Positions 43,666-55,404 of a stretch of 64,000 nt of DNA are shown piece by piece. The notes under the pieces were generated by a model. It made no database searches and had not been told where the DNA came from. It saw only the letters and a program-made list of their open reading frames with translations. The position numbers and the translations under genes were made by a program. The stretch's first letter is position 1. Each line of letters opens with the position of its first letter. The stretch is from Anthostomella pinea (lineage: Eukaryota; Ascomycota; Sordariomycetes; Xylariales; Xylariaceae), in NCBI GenBank assembly GCA_963556695.1, contig CAUWAG010000013.1, positions 868,001 through 932,000 of the forward strand, written 5' to 3'.

Positions 43666-44886
43666 CTAACTTCTAGAGATGCGACTGATCGGCTGTTTGG
43701 AGCACTTGGCCAGCCACTCCTGGATCCTCGCCACACCCTGCATATCTCCCTGCTTGGTGTCGGCCTTGTTCTCGTCGACCCAAGTGCGGGTAAAGCTACC
43801 GCCGAAATCTATGAGCCATAGGTCTCTTTTCTTGCGGTCGACGAGGACGTTGTGCGGCTTGGCGTCACCCCAGACCAAGTCCGCGTCGTGAAGATCTGTG
43901 ACAAGGGCTTCGATATCGCGGGCCCAGCGGTTCCGATCAGCGTCGTCGCAGTCGGCCCAAGGCGCTGTGTCCGCCAGCGTGCCAATATTGTCGATGTACG
44001 TGATTAGGATGCCGACAAGGCGTTTCCCTCCGAGCTCACAATAGTCCGAGTCCGAATCAGTATCCGAACCAGAGTACGGTTCCGGGTCCGGGTATTCTTT
44101 CGAGGTGTCGCCTCTGTTCGGGTCGTAACGCTGTGCTATCTCATCGTCATCGTCAATGACCACGCCATGCAGCTTGGAGACGCGCAGGCCGGCCGGGAGC
44201 TTCTCGTCCGCCGCCAGAACGTCTATTTTCTTGTACATCAGCAGCTCATGGGCCGTCGCGCATTTAGGGCGCGCTTGAGAACTCCATTCCTTGAAGTAAC
44301 ACTCGATCCCCTCAACAAGCACCTTGGTCGGGCCAATGAGGCATGGATGCAGGTCGGCGGGCAGGCCTGGCGCGGGCGGGGCGATCTGAACCTGAAGCGA
44401 GGAGTACTGCTTGGGCTCCCAATTGCTTAGCAGCCGACTCGTGAAGGCATCGTGAGGCGGACGCAGGTACTGGCCGAGAGGGTAATAGTTCCAACCACGA
44501 CGAGCCTTGAAACGAGGCTTAAGCATCATGTCGCCGCTTGCAGCCATTGCTTCGAGAGCAAACGTTTGCTTGTATCCCCAGTCTGATAGGGACAGGTTTG
44601 TGGAGGTCGATGATGGCGCCAGCTTAGTCATTAACGACTCAAACGGCTTCATGAGGCTACGACATAACGGCCTGATATCGGTAGTCTCGTCAATGTTGTT
44701 GAAGTCGGCCCTGAACTTCTCAAGGGAGTCGAGATGCTGCTCTAGAGCAGTAGGCGAGGCGGAAAGGCTCTTCCTTGCATATGTGATCATGAAGATGGCC
44801 CCAAAACAATGAACGTGCAAATTAATATCGTCCAAATCGCCTGGAACTGTGCCGACAGAGTGACTTATCAAGTAAAAAGGGGGCAT
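43666..44886 (-). CDS. Fungal protein-kinase-like protein (accessory family)
   Basis: The frame is open from about 45090 to 43666, but the first ATG is at 44886 (MPPFYLISHSVGTVPGD, 406 aa); an upstream exon is possible. The C-terminal ~150 residues are kinase-like. The catalytic loop is DLHDADLVWGDAKPHNVLVD (HxD replaced by a WGD form, with Lys and Asn of KPxN kept). The metal-binding DFG is present as LIDFGGS. Upstream lie an acidic insert (SGSDTDSDSDYCEL) and LVGILITYIDNIGTL, which would be the hinge region. A glycine-rich loop is not obvious. This pattern occurs in expanded, poorly characterised fungal kinase-like families. It sits between transposons and may be under weak constraint. Confidence 0.6.
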   Translation of the reverse strand: MPPFYLISHSVGTVPGDLDDINLHVHCFGAIFMITYARKSLSASPTALEQHLDSLEKFRADFNNIDETTDIRPLCRSLMKPFESLMTKLAPSSTSTNLSLSDWGYKQTFALEAMAASGDMMLKPRFKARRGWNYYPLGQYLRPPHDAFTSRLLSNWEPKQYSSLQVQIAPPAPGLPADLHPCLIGPTKVLVEGIECYFKEWSSQARPKCATAHELLMYKKIDVLAADEKLPAGLRVSKLHGVVIDDDDEIAQRYDPNRGDTSKEYPDPEPYSGSDTDSDSDYCELGGKRLVGILITYIDNIGTLADTAPWADCDDADRNRWARDIEALVTDLHDADLVWGDAKPHNVLVDRKKRDLWLIDFGGSFTRTWVDENKADTKQGDMQGVARIQEWLAKCSKQPISRISRS

Positions 44887-45328
44887 GATAACGGGGTATG
44901 AAAACCCCAGAAAGTTTTTGGGATGGAATCGTAAAGAACGCAAGGGGCATTCTTGGTTCTTCAATAGCTGATATGTGCCATTCAAAATGAAATTGATAAA
45001 CTGATTGTCAAATGAAGGATTCGGGATGTGGCTAGATGGCCACTTGGGATCGGGATGCTTGGGATCAGGTACCCCAAGACGGGGTATTTAGATTTACACT
45101 GTAGCCAGCCGTCCTAGACCTCTTCCAATACGTCGTGGTTCCCGCGTTCTGCCCAGACCCCGATCCGGACCCGTGAACCTGACACTAATGAAATTAATGT
45201 CGCTTTCCGTCTCGGTTCACCTCTGTCCAACCATGTCGTAGATCCTCCAGTGGTGTGCTGCCGGGGTATGGTAAGCCCCCGCTCATTTCATATGCACAAG
45301 AGTACAGGCAACTTGGAACCAACCTCTT

Positions 45329-45720
45329 TCATTGGTCACTGCACTGATTGCACGACTTGTGATCGAAGTGGCAGGAACCGCCACGGTAGAGAGCCCCATT
45401 GCACTGGCAACACCACTGTGGACGAGGGAGGCAGCGTATGCAAGGCTTGTGCTGATGGCATGCCGGGTTAGTGCATTGCTTGCCTCCGGCGTAGGTAGTG
45501 TTGCACCGGTGGCACTGCCACTCTTTGCTGTTAAACGCTCTTTGGCAGTCTTCATTGCCCCCGCAGTAGCCTGGAGCAAATTGCTGCGTTGTAGCAACAC
45601 TGAGCGCTAAGGGGCAGTACCCCAATTCGCTGGTCATGGGTCGATTGGTGCGTTATCGCAACGCACATAGTATGCGTTACTATGCTTGCAGTCGATGGTG
45701 ACTTTGATCTTTTGACACAT
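45329..45720 (-). pseudogene. Small Cys-rich zinc-ribbon-like protein with a 1-base frameshift
   Basis: ATG 45720 (MCQKIKVTIDCKHSNAYYVRC) runs 28 codons and stops at 45634. The coding pattern continues in the next frame, overlapping at ATGA (MTSELGYCPLALS from 45637) to a stop at 45329. The continuation holds regularly spaced Cys/His pairs: CHRCNTTYAGGKQCTNPAC, HKPCIRCLPRPQWCCQCN, GSCHFDHKSCNQC. Joined, the product would be about 130 residues with at least 16 Cys. The pattern fits a family of small fungal multi-ribbon proteins beginning MC-x-W/K. No signal peptide, so it is not an obvious secreted effector. A single missing or extra base explains the break; an assembly error is possible. Confidence 0.5.
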
Positions 45721-46154
45721 GATGGCGGAATGTGTTTATCTTGAGCAAGATAATCGCTTTGAAATGCTGCAGGAACGCAAAAGTGGAGTGAGGTAGATTA
45801 TGAAAAAGATAAGGCGCCTACTAAAACTGAACATAAGCGTTTATATGTGCATCCTAGAAATCTACGAGACTCATAATGTTTCATTGGTTTTCTTCTGTCA
45901 GTCATTTTATCCAATCCCATTTCCTCCCAATCGATTTCACGTGTGAGCTGTTTGCGTATATGGCAAGTGCTTGGCGACACCGGTCAGGAAACTGATTCAT
46001 CGTTTGACTGGTACATATGGTCCACAACTACAAACCCTTAAAGCCAACAAGATTATCACAGCTACACCGATATGGAAAATGCGACGCAATGCGCGGCATC
46101 CATAACGCGGCGTGACGGGGAGAATTACCGTGCAGCATCTCCACCTGCATATCT

Positions 46155-46172
46155 ATCCATCCATCCATCCAT
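46155..46172. repeat. (CCAT)n microsatellite
   Basis: Four CCAT units just upstream of the LINE family B body. Confidence 0.75.
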
Positions 46173-46189
46173 GCGCAGCCTCACAACCC

Positions 46190-49100
46190 TAGCGCCACTG
46201 CCAAGGGGAAGAAGAGGGCACTGAGCACCGGCTCACGGCCCAACCACTCGCCGTCATCAGCGGCCAGCACGATCTCCAGCTCTCCCGGCGGGACCACCCT
46301 AGAGAGATACTCAGTTGACGGGGACGGAGACACTGAGATGAGCGCCCCGGGACCGTCACAGGCCCCGGAGCCGTCCTCTCAGGCCTCTCAACCGGACTGG
46401 CCAAGGCTACGACGAGGCTCCTAGCGCAAGGCTGCCCTCGCAGTACCTGCAGGCTGGACCCGCAAATAACCTGAACTCCCTGAAGAATAATACCAGGACG
46501 CCAACGTCCTGGTAAAGGGCGGCACCGCCACAAGGGACAACGCCAGCAACGCAAATCGCCTGACCTATGTGTGATCTGGTACAACGCAGGCAAGGGGATG
46601 CCACAGCACAACACTATTCTCGAGCTCGGATGGGCGCGGGGCGCTTATGTCATCCATGTCAACGAGCCTTGGACGGGCCCAGGGACAAGGACACAGAACC
46701 ACCCGGGGTTCGAATCATATACCCCAGTAGACTCGTGGAATATTACTCAGGATCGCCCACGGGTCATGACGTATGTGCTGAAGGGGAGGAGGGTCAAGGC
46801 CCAAAAGAAGAGACCTATTAGCACCCGAGACGCGTGTTGGCTGGATGTCAATGGGTATACCATGCTCAATATCTACCGGTCACCGCGCTCTGACGAGATG
46901 ATCGACTACCTCACTAGCATCGAAGAACCAGCTAATTTCTTAATTATGGGAGACCTGAATGTTTACCATCCCATGTTTAAGCCCGAAGTGGAAGGCCGAA
47001 ATAGAGGGACCGACGTGATAAAGTGGATAACTGACAACGCCCTGTATTTCACAAGTATACCAGGGCAAGCTACCCATCACGCCGGTCATATCGTTGATAT
47101 AGCGCTTACTAACATTCCTTTCATTAAGACAGAGGTGTGCCAGGAACTGGCCAGTGGATCAGACCACAATACCCTGGTAACTACTATCCCCGGCTAGGAG
47201 ACCGAACTGCTAGAACATTACCACTACAAGGTTAAGAAAAAGAACCTACCACACTTCTCTGCCCTTATACAGACAGAAATGGCTTCTATGCCTGACCGGA
47301 CGGACATCAAGTCCAAGCGGTACTTAGACAATTATGTAGACAAGCTCACAGAAGTGCTACGATTGGCCCTCATCACTGTCAGCATACCCGCCACAGGCAA
47401 TGATAAGGGAGCCCCCTGGTGGACCAAGGACTATAAGGAGGCCTACCGCATCTACAGAACCTCGGAAGCTACCAGGCTCAACAACCAGATGGAGTTCATA
47501 GAGGAGCATCGCACCTTCCTTTCTGTGGTCCGCAAAGCCAAACGAGAGTACCGGCGGAAGATCATCCACTCTGCGTATACTGACAAGGACCTGTACAAGA
47601 TCATTGGCTGGCATAAGCTAGGTGCCTGACTCAAGTCCCTACCGATCAAGGTGGGCGACAGGGTAGTTGAGTCCACCCAGGAGAAGGCTGAAGTACTGGC
47701 AGAAGAGGTGCTGGCATGCTTCTCAGATGACGACGACCTGGACTATGATCCACTGGAAGGGTGGGAGCCCTCTGAAGCCAAGCTCTATTGGGACACCACG
47801 GTGTCTTTGGAAGAGGTCGAGCAGTATACTGTCGGGGTCACCAGCACCTCCCCCGGCGTAGACGGGATCATGGTGAGGCTGCTCAAGGCCTGTTGGGAAC
47901 ACATCAAGGACGCCGTGTGCAACGTTTTTGAGCTCTGCTTGCAATTACGGCACTTCCCTGCAGCCTGGCGAGATGCAGAGGTGTCAATGATCCCTAAGGT
48001 CGGGAAAAAGGACCGCTCTTTGGTCCGATTTTAGTGGCCGATTGTACTACTCTCTTGCCTTAGCAAGGGGCTAGAATAGCTGTTAATAAAGCGAATGGCC
48101 TGGACGGCGCTCTCTCAGGGTATCCTCAATGCCCAACACGGGGGCACGCTGCCTAAACGGTCATGCATGGACCTCGTTCTGTCCTTCGCCCACGAGGTTA
48201 AAGCGGCACTTGCTAAGGGACTCAAGGTCTTTCTCGCCACAGTCGACATACAGGGTGCCTTTGACGCGGTTTTAGTGCGCCGGCTGCTAGAACGCATGCG
48301 GAAGCAAGGCTGGTCCCTAGCCTGCCTTGAGCTGGTTAAGTCCTTTCTTGAAAAGCGGAGGGCCAAAGTCCGGCTTGAACGTGTCTCCATGGACTTCAAG
48401 GACATTAAGTGCGGCACCCCCCTGGGCTCTCCGTGATCCCCAGTCCTCTACATGCTATGCCTAGTAGAGCTCCTGCTACAAGACCCGGAGCTCCATTTCG
48501 GGTACACCGACGATCTCTTCTTCTGCAGGATATCAAAGTCACTGCAGCGGAACGCTAAGATGTTAGCAGAGGACTTCAAGCAGGTCATGCAGTGGGGAGA
48601 CGAGAACAAGGTCTTCTTTGCCCCTGAGAAATGCGAGCTGGTACACATCACTAGATGCCGAGATACCTCCAACCCTTCTATGGTGGTAGGTGACCGTCTC
48701 ACTATCGACCCTGTCCAAGAACCCGAGGGTAGCGGAAAGGAGCCAGCAACTACGCTGGCTGGAGGTTTGGATTGATCAGAAATTTACCCTCAAGCGACAT
48801 GTTCAGAAATGTGCTGGCAAAATCATGCTGCTATCCCGGCATATACAAAACCTAGCCAACACCAAATACGGACCCCTGGCGTCCAGATTACGAAAGGCTG
48901 TGATCACCTGCGTCTTCCCCACGGCGCTATATGGCTCAAAAGTCTATTACGGCGGACAGAAGAAGCCGCCACGCAACCAGTCATAGGCAGACAAGCCTGA
49001 AGTTAGCGCTGGTGTAAGGTGGCATATTGACACCCTGTAGAAATCCATCACGATGGCGGCACGGGTGGCACTGCCGTGCTGGCGGACCACACTGAATGAC

Positions 49101-50262
49101 GTCATCTTTAGGGACGCTGGCCTCCCCACGGCGGAGGCGGCACTCGATGCAGCGCTATAGCGGCTTGCTTTCAGGCTACATATTGTAGACAAGAACCATC
49201 ACTTTATTAAGTGAATCAAACTCCCGGCAATTATATGGGGCCGCGGTACAGGCGGCTTCCAACACCCTAAAACCAAATTATAACTAACAGTTCGCCTGCT
49301 ATCCACTGTATAGCGGCCCTTACTGGTGCCGCTGTGCTTCATACCTGGCTGCAGGATTGATCCAACCAGAGGTATTGACAAGGAGCAGGCTGTCAAGAAC
49401 TTCAAGACCTGGTTTGAGGCTCTGCCACTACATGATGTGGTGGTCTTCTCAGACGGCTCGAAGGAACGGATGCACGTCGGATACGGCTATGCGATCTACC
49501 AGGGCGGGCGCCTGCTCGCCACTAGCAAGGGTTGTCTAGACCCGTGTTCTATCGTGCTTGATACAGAAGTGCTCGGAGCCTGGAAAGGACTTCAGCACGA
49601 ATACAGGAGCGATCTGGGGGCTCTGCGGCAATGCCGCCGTGTCCTGCCAGTGGGCCTACCTGAAGTTCCATGCCGAGGCTGAAGTCCGCAATGTTAACGT
49701 CAAGTGGTGCCCGGGGCACTGCGCCGTTGAGGGCAATGAACTGGCAGACAAGCTGGCTAAGGCCGGCTCTAAGCTCTCTAAACTCGACTCTGACTATACG
49801 CCAATGGCATATGGCATCAAAACAGAGGCGAGTCTTAAGCTTGAAGTCTCGCACGACATGTGGTGGACCAAGGCCCAGACCAAGCTATCAGCCCGCTATA
49901 AGTACTAGGACCTGAAATATAAACTGCACTATCACAAGGAGCTGCAGGTACTTAATAGGCCGTTATTACACCGTTTCCTCGCTGTCCGCTCAGGGCACGG
50001 CAACTTCTCATGGTATCATGTCAAGTTCAAATATCAGGATGCCGTCCTCGACTGCTCGTGCAGCCAGAGCAAGACTCCGACGCACTTCATCCACTGCCGG
50101 AAGACTCTGGCACGGTACATGGTCTGGCCGAGGGCCCCGGCATCCCGGCCGGAGCCCGGTGCCAGGCTCGAGTATCTAGACGAACTCATGACTTCCCCAC
50201 AGGAGTACATGGACCTACTCGTGGCTACCGGCTTCTACGGCAGCATCTGCCCTCCTCGCTGA
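46190..50262 (+). mobile_element. Tad/I-like LINE (family B), EN-RT-RNase H, inactivated
   Basis: A GC-rich lead-in may be the end of ORF1. ORF2 then runs in essentially one direction. The endonuclease has NFLIMGDLNVYHPMF and SGSDHNTLV (46571-47197). The pre-RT and RT regions have TSTSPGVDGI, FLATVDIQGAFDAV, CGTPLGSP and FGYTDDLFFC (active site YTDD near 48500). RNase H has VVFSDGSKERMHVGYG (49440), a frameshift, then WCPGHCAVEGNELADKLAK. A Cys/His end reads CSCSQSKTPTHFIHCRKT. Stops include TAG 47195, TGA 47627, TAG 48032, TAG 48077 and TGA 48434. Several stand where Arg or Trp is expected, consistent with C-to-T/G-to-A mutation. Dead element; 5' boundary approximate. Confidence 0.88.
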
Positions 50263-51796
50263 GGGCACACTCACTCTTTCAACCGTGAGGTGAACATAGA
50301 AGGAGAAGACTTTTGCCCTTATTGTGGTGGTCTGTGGGAGATTTATCAATCCGGTCTCTCGTCTGGGATCAAAATGAGTCTTTGAATCGGCCTCGGCGAC
50401 GTAGGTACGGACATAGCAGGCGAGCCCATCCTCCGAGGCTTCCCTGGGGCCAGTGTCTCGGATGCTGGCAGCAGCAACGTACATAGCAGCCGGGCAGACC
50501 AACGGCTGACAAAGAAACGTACATTTGCACGTACCCTGGTTGCATCCGGCGCTTCGAAACGCCGGAACTTCTCCAGAAGCACAGGCACGAGGGACATCGT
50601 CGAGCCAAATGCGCCCCCGCACTGTTGCATGCAGATGAACCCGAGCACAGGGAAACCCTGCGGCACGGTGTTCTCCCGGCCTTATGATCTTACCCGACAC
50701 GAGAACACGAATCCAGATGTCGAGTCCCCCGGTAAGGACCGAAATTGAGAGGCTGCCAAAGGATGGCGCCGCGGAAAACAGCCCATTAGTCATGATGGCC
50801 TGCCATGCACCTCCATGCCCGTACTTGTCACTTCTTAGATCGCCCAGTCACCTACTGGTGACCTTTTTGAGAACATGGGCCAGACACGCTCCCACTGAAG
50901 GTTCCACACCATGAACGGGCACGTTATCGCCGTGCCTCTCCTGTGAGCTATGTTGCATTTAACCCATTGACCTGGAGGCCACAACGCGTGATTCTTGAAG
51001 GGCGAGGGCGATGCGATCTAGAGGCCAACCAGACCGCCTTAACCCCTGGCCAGAGACTAGGATTGGTGTCCGGAGGCCCGACATACCGATGGCCAGGGTG
51101 AGCTATTTCCATTATGTGGTACCCAAGCTTATGCTCCGTCATGGTATGACCGCATGTCGTGCGTCTTGGATTAGTTTCGCTGAGATGTCGACGTCTCGTA
51201 GTGCAGTATCGGGGCAGAAAACACGTCGTCGGTAGAGACGTTGACCGGGCGAACTTGGTGAGCTGACGTGGTGGTGGATGCCATAGGGCATGGATGTCGG
51301 CAAGCCATTTATTGATAAGTTCCGGCCACATTTGCATTGTGAGCGAAAGGCAGCTGAATAGTTGGGGAAGTGGTGGAAACATGCGCGATAGGAAATCTAT
51401 GTGTTTTCTCTTTTACCATTTCAGCTAGCAATGGTCAATCCCCGAGTTAGCGATCGACCTATCGAGCTGAGCCTATGTGATTGCAAGTATTCACCCAGGA
51501 CGCATGAGACCCCGCCGTCCTCCATATCGTACATGTCGTTGGCAAAAGAGCTGTCAGTATAACTGTCCCCTTCTTCTTTGACGTGCGGTGGGCTTGATCG
51601 ACCCCACGTGTTGGACACTCTCCGGCGGAGAGTCGCGTTGGTAGCGATTTACAAGTTGAAGGAAGCGATTGGCTGCAAGAACCTCGCAAGTCTCCACGTC
51701 GGTGGTGACGAGGCGAGCGAGGTTAAGTGTCTTCGATAGGCAGAATGGGGTGGACGGTCCAACAGCTACGCGTCGCATTTCAACAATGTTGGCGTT
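50263..51796. other. Degraded accessory sequence, no supported gene
   Basis: A minus-strand frame at 50350-50660 includes hydrophobic segments (LGFICMQQCGGAFGSTMSL) that could be a membrane-protein scrap. Minus-strand stretches around 51560-51780 (NLARLVTTDVETCEVLAANRF) also look coding but are short. None could be joined into a gene. Confidence 0.4.
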
Positions 51797-53262
51797 GTGC
51801 TTGCCCTTGATGGCAAGATCACAAGAACACAGTATGTCAACACATTTCGCTCACTGATCACTATCCTCATCCATCTCTGGTATTCTGCTTTCATACCCAG
51901 TGATCTACTTCGACTCTTGGAGGACAAGGTCAGACCTCTGATCAGCGATATGTGCACCCGCATCTCGGTCAAGAGCCCGAACGTCTTTCTCGCCAAGTCA
52001 TGGCGGTTCGCGTCCGGATGTAGTCTCCGTCTTGCTCTTCACAAGACAGAGTGGTTCCGACTTGAATGACTAACGTATGTGCCTGATGGTCTGGCATCGC
52101 AGGAAGCCAGGAAGATCCAGACGGCTGTCATCCTGGCTCCCGAAAGAACCGACTACCGAGACCGCTGGTACTACAAGGACGTGACACCCTTCATGCGCCT
52201 CTCCAAGCAGCGCTTTCGACAGGACGGCTTGCTCCTGCCTTTCGGACACCCTCGAAGCGGCTTTGACTTGCCGAGTCCGTAAGTTATCCTGCCCTCTTAC
52301 ATGCTTCATATGCCAATACTAATCAAAGACTACAGGACCTTGTTCCAGACGCCTATGTCCTGGTCATTGTGCGACCAGGCGGATCCCCTTAGTGGATGGC
52401 CTCCAGAGGAGGTGCGCCAGGTGGCGTCTCCCGCTTCAAACAATGAATACGGGAAGCTGTTCCTGTACTTACGCCACGAACTCATAAATTACCTCTACCG
52501 CTTTTCTGCTCTTCATGTCGATTTTGAGCTGCATAATATGGACACGAGGAAGCTCCCTCCCCATCTCGAAAAGCATAAGTATGCGAGAATCGAAGTGAGT
52601 GCGGCACCCAAGCAAAGCGCATTTCATCAACGTAGTCCTACGGAACGAGACTGACAGCGGGCAAAGGTCTCTAACATAACCGACCAGGCCTACGTGGGGA
52701 CCCGAGAGGCATTATCCTTGCTATCTCCTCTGCTTCAAACGCCAGAGGAAAATTCCCATGCCACAATCCTCACCCTCTATTTGAACGCCATGATGGAGAT
52801 TGCTAAGGCTGACGAAAGCCTTGCGTCAAGCGGAAAGTACGACGTGGGCTGGGTGAGCCCGCTACTGGCGTATCTACCTAGAATCTCGCCAATGGCCCTC
52901 GCTATCTCACCACAGGGCGCTGAGTCCTACAAGGTCTGGGACTCGCGGAGCATCCTCCTCGACGCCGAAGAGTATTTTCAGAGGTAAGGAGCACGCTCAC
53001 GCATGCCAGAGCTGCAATGTGTAATTAGAGGACTGCAATTATTGAACTTTTGTCCGCCAGATATACAGCAGAGCAGAAGTTCCACGAGATACCGCGCAAG
53101 CTGCATGTCGCCATGAAGAGTGACCACACAACTGTTGACAAGTGGCCAACAAGACTGAAATCTTGCTTGGGCCAAGAGGGCGCCCAGGATGAGTTTGATT
53201 TCCTGTTGGCTAGCAAGCTCACCAGTATTGAGCGACATGTGGAATGGCGCAGATTGGAATAG
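51797..53262 (+). pseudogene. DUF4470-type protein body lacking its MYND N-terminus, one in-frame stop
   Basis: Coding sequence from about 51797 reads LIHLWYSAFIPSDLLRLLED, then an in-frame TGA (52067-52069) at WFRLE-stop-LTYVPDGL. After the stop it continues AVILAPERTDYRDRWY and LLLPFGHPRSGFDLPSP. Introns then join in phase: GTAAGT at about 52280, next exon PTLFQTPMSWSLCDQADPLSGW; GTGAGT after RIE, next exon VSNITDQAYVGT; and GTAAGG after EEYFQ, next exon YTAEQKFHE, ending RRLE. The motif series (WYSA, LAPERxDYxDR, LLPFGxxRxxFDxPNP, WSLxDxADPLxGW, RIEVSNISDRAYxGT) is that of fungal MYND/DUF4470 proteins of unknown function. The N-terminal part is missing and the stop makes it probably non-functional. 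Confidence 0.7.
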
Positions 53263-53447
53263 GAATGGACAGAGTAGAAAGGGACCTCGAGACGAACTTT
53301 GTACCATATATGCAAGGGGTAATGTTTAGTCAGTCTTAGAATGTCTTGAAGTCCTCACCATCTCAGCCCTGTATTACAGTATGAATGCGAGGCGGTTATT
53401 TTTGCAAGAAATGACCGCACATGAGTGATAATATAAAGGTGACTAAC

Positions 53448-53783
53448 TCAATATTTAGTCACCGAGCGATATAATCTTTGGCAGTGTGGTAAGGGGATCT
53501 GGCCTCTATGTACCTCATACCCGCCCGCGGCATCCATAGCAGTATTTCCTGGCATATAGCTCCTCAGGATGAAAGGAAAACCAACGGGATTGTGCTCGTC
53601 AACCTCGTATGCGAATATTTGAGGTACTGGGAGATCAGATCGGTCCGTAATCATTTGCATAGCGTCTACCTCGCTACGCAACTTCGCTAAGTTTGTAACA
53701 GATATACGCAGGCAGATGCGGGCCACCCATACAGTCGGTCTAATTCGAGAACTGGAGTAAAAGCACGAGGGTATGTAACCCAT
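53448..53783 (-). pseudogene. Aminoglycoside phosphotransferase (APH)-like fragment
   Basis: About 100 residues of an APH-fold kinase N-lobe: RSEVDAMQMITDRSDLPVPQ, IFAYEVDEHNPVGFPFILRS and YMPGNTAMDAAGG. The frame stops at RLYRSVTKY, well before the catalytic loop (HGDxxxxN) of the family, and the start lacks the N-terminal strand. A truncated remnant rather than a small gene. Confidence 0.65.
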
Positions 53784-54095
53784 TGGCAGATAGCGACGGA
53801 ACTATAGTGTGATCCTCATTCAAATCCCGTTCGTCTGGGCTGCGGGGCAGATGCCTGCCATTGTCCCCCGTGTGCCCTGGCAGCCATAGTGGCCGGTTGC
53901 CAATCGGTCTGCCACTCCGCTGTCACTCCCACCGTCTCTCATTTTTCTTTTGAAATTCCAAAGAAGCAGGCAGTCAACTTCCGTTTGCTTGCTGCTGACG
54001 CTGCACATTTGCCCCATGAACAGATGCTATGGTTCGGGGTCCGCGCGATTCTCATACTTGTTCCAACATCCTAACAATGAAGGGGGATCACTTAC

Positions 54096-55404
54096 AGCTA
54101 CGTTGATTTGCTGTTGGAAGATCGGATCGGGTTTGCCGATCATGTCCAAGATATCACTGAGGTAGTACGATATGACTACAATCTAGGGTGTCAGAGAAAA
54201 CGGCAACAGGTAAGAAAGGTGGAAGCTTGAATCGAAGACACATACGGGTATTTCCAGACCACTATAAGACATTTGCAGTTAGCTATCGAATCATACACAG
54301 GGTGGGTAGCCAGATTGCTAACCTGAGTGAAGAGTCCAAGCGCTGCGCTGATCAACATTCGTCGTCTCATTCCGCTCGTCGCTGCAAGGTTCTTGTACGA
54401 TTTCTTGGAATGGTCTAGTTCAATGCTGATGGTAGTCTGCAACTGTACAAACTCGGCCTTCACGAACTCGGACTCGTGGTCACCTTCACCGTCATACTTG
54501 GCCAGGATAGCGTACGCTTCGTCACTCTTCTCCTTGGTGATCAGCCATCTCGGGCTTTCGGGGATGAAACTTGGCAGGTCAGTCGTCAGTCGTCAGTCCG
54601 AGGTTGTAAGTAGGGGCGCTCTCACAAGATAAAGGCGATTTGCACCAGCGAAGGGCACATCTGGAGCCACGACGGGATTTTCCACGCGTAGTTGCTGGCG
54701 ATGCTGTTAGTACCAAAGCATATCCCGGCGGCTAAGAGTTGGCCGACGAAGTATGAAACGTTGAAAAGCGACGTCAAGACAGGACGCTCCTTGGGGTAAG
54801 CAAGCTCTCCGATCAAAGAGGAGCCTGAAACGATGCACGTAAGAATCCCAAACCCAAGAACCAGACGCGCAAAAATATATATGCCGGCTGAACAAACCAG
54901 TCAGTGACTTAGATGCTAGGTATACAAACGACTCCTTGCTTACTATTGACAGAGAGACCCTGGATCAGGGCACCAATGACCATGATTAATGAACCTCTAG
55001 CGATAAACCCGCGACGCCCGAACTTATCGTTGACGATACCAATGAACAGCAGCGAGAGAATGGCGCCAAGCGAGTACGCGGCCGAGATGATACCCTTAAG
55101 CGCACCATCAGGTTCATCAAAGTCTGTACTCATCCGTCATTTGTCAGCAAGAGGCCTTGACGTCACGCATACAGAGCAGAGATTCGAACTCACAAGCATT
55201 CCATAAAGGCACGATCTGGAGAGCATTGATCATCTGTGAGTCGAACCCGGAGGTCAATTCTATGCCTATATATGTCGGGAAGAGCATGAGGTATAGCAAA
55301 CGCAAGTTGGGCTTCTTGTACCAGCAGACCTTGTCCTTGTTCGCGAGACGCGTGAGGATAGGGTCGGAGACACCTGTTTAAGCATTTTTGATGAGGGTTA
55401 CCAT
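54096..55404 (-). pseudogene. Sugar-porter-type MFS transporter, truncated with early stop
   Basis: Starting at ATG 55404, MVTLIKNA is followed by an in-frame TAA (55378-55380). The same frame then continues TGVSDPILTRLANKDKVCWY, LMLFPTYIGIELTSGFDSQM and PLWNA. Further exons read DEPDGALKGIISAAYSLGAI, VNDKFGRRGFIARGSLIM, SSLIGELAYPKERPVLTSLF and PESPRWLITKEKSDEAYAIL. The last clear exon is ISYYLSDILDMIGKPD...QQINVA (donor at 54095). These are lactose/hexose-permease motifs (DKFGRR, PESPRW). Only about 320 of the usual ~520 residues can be found; helices after about TM8 are missing downstream, where unrelated sequence and an APH fragment lie. Nonfunctional. Confidence 0.75.
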
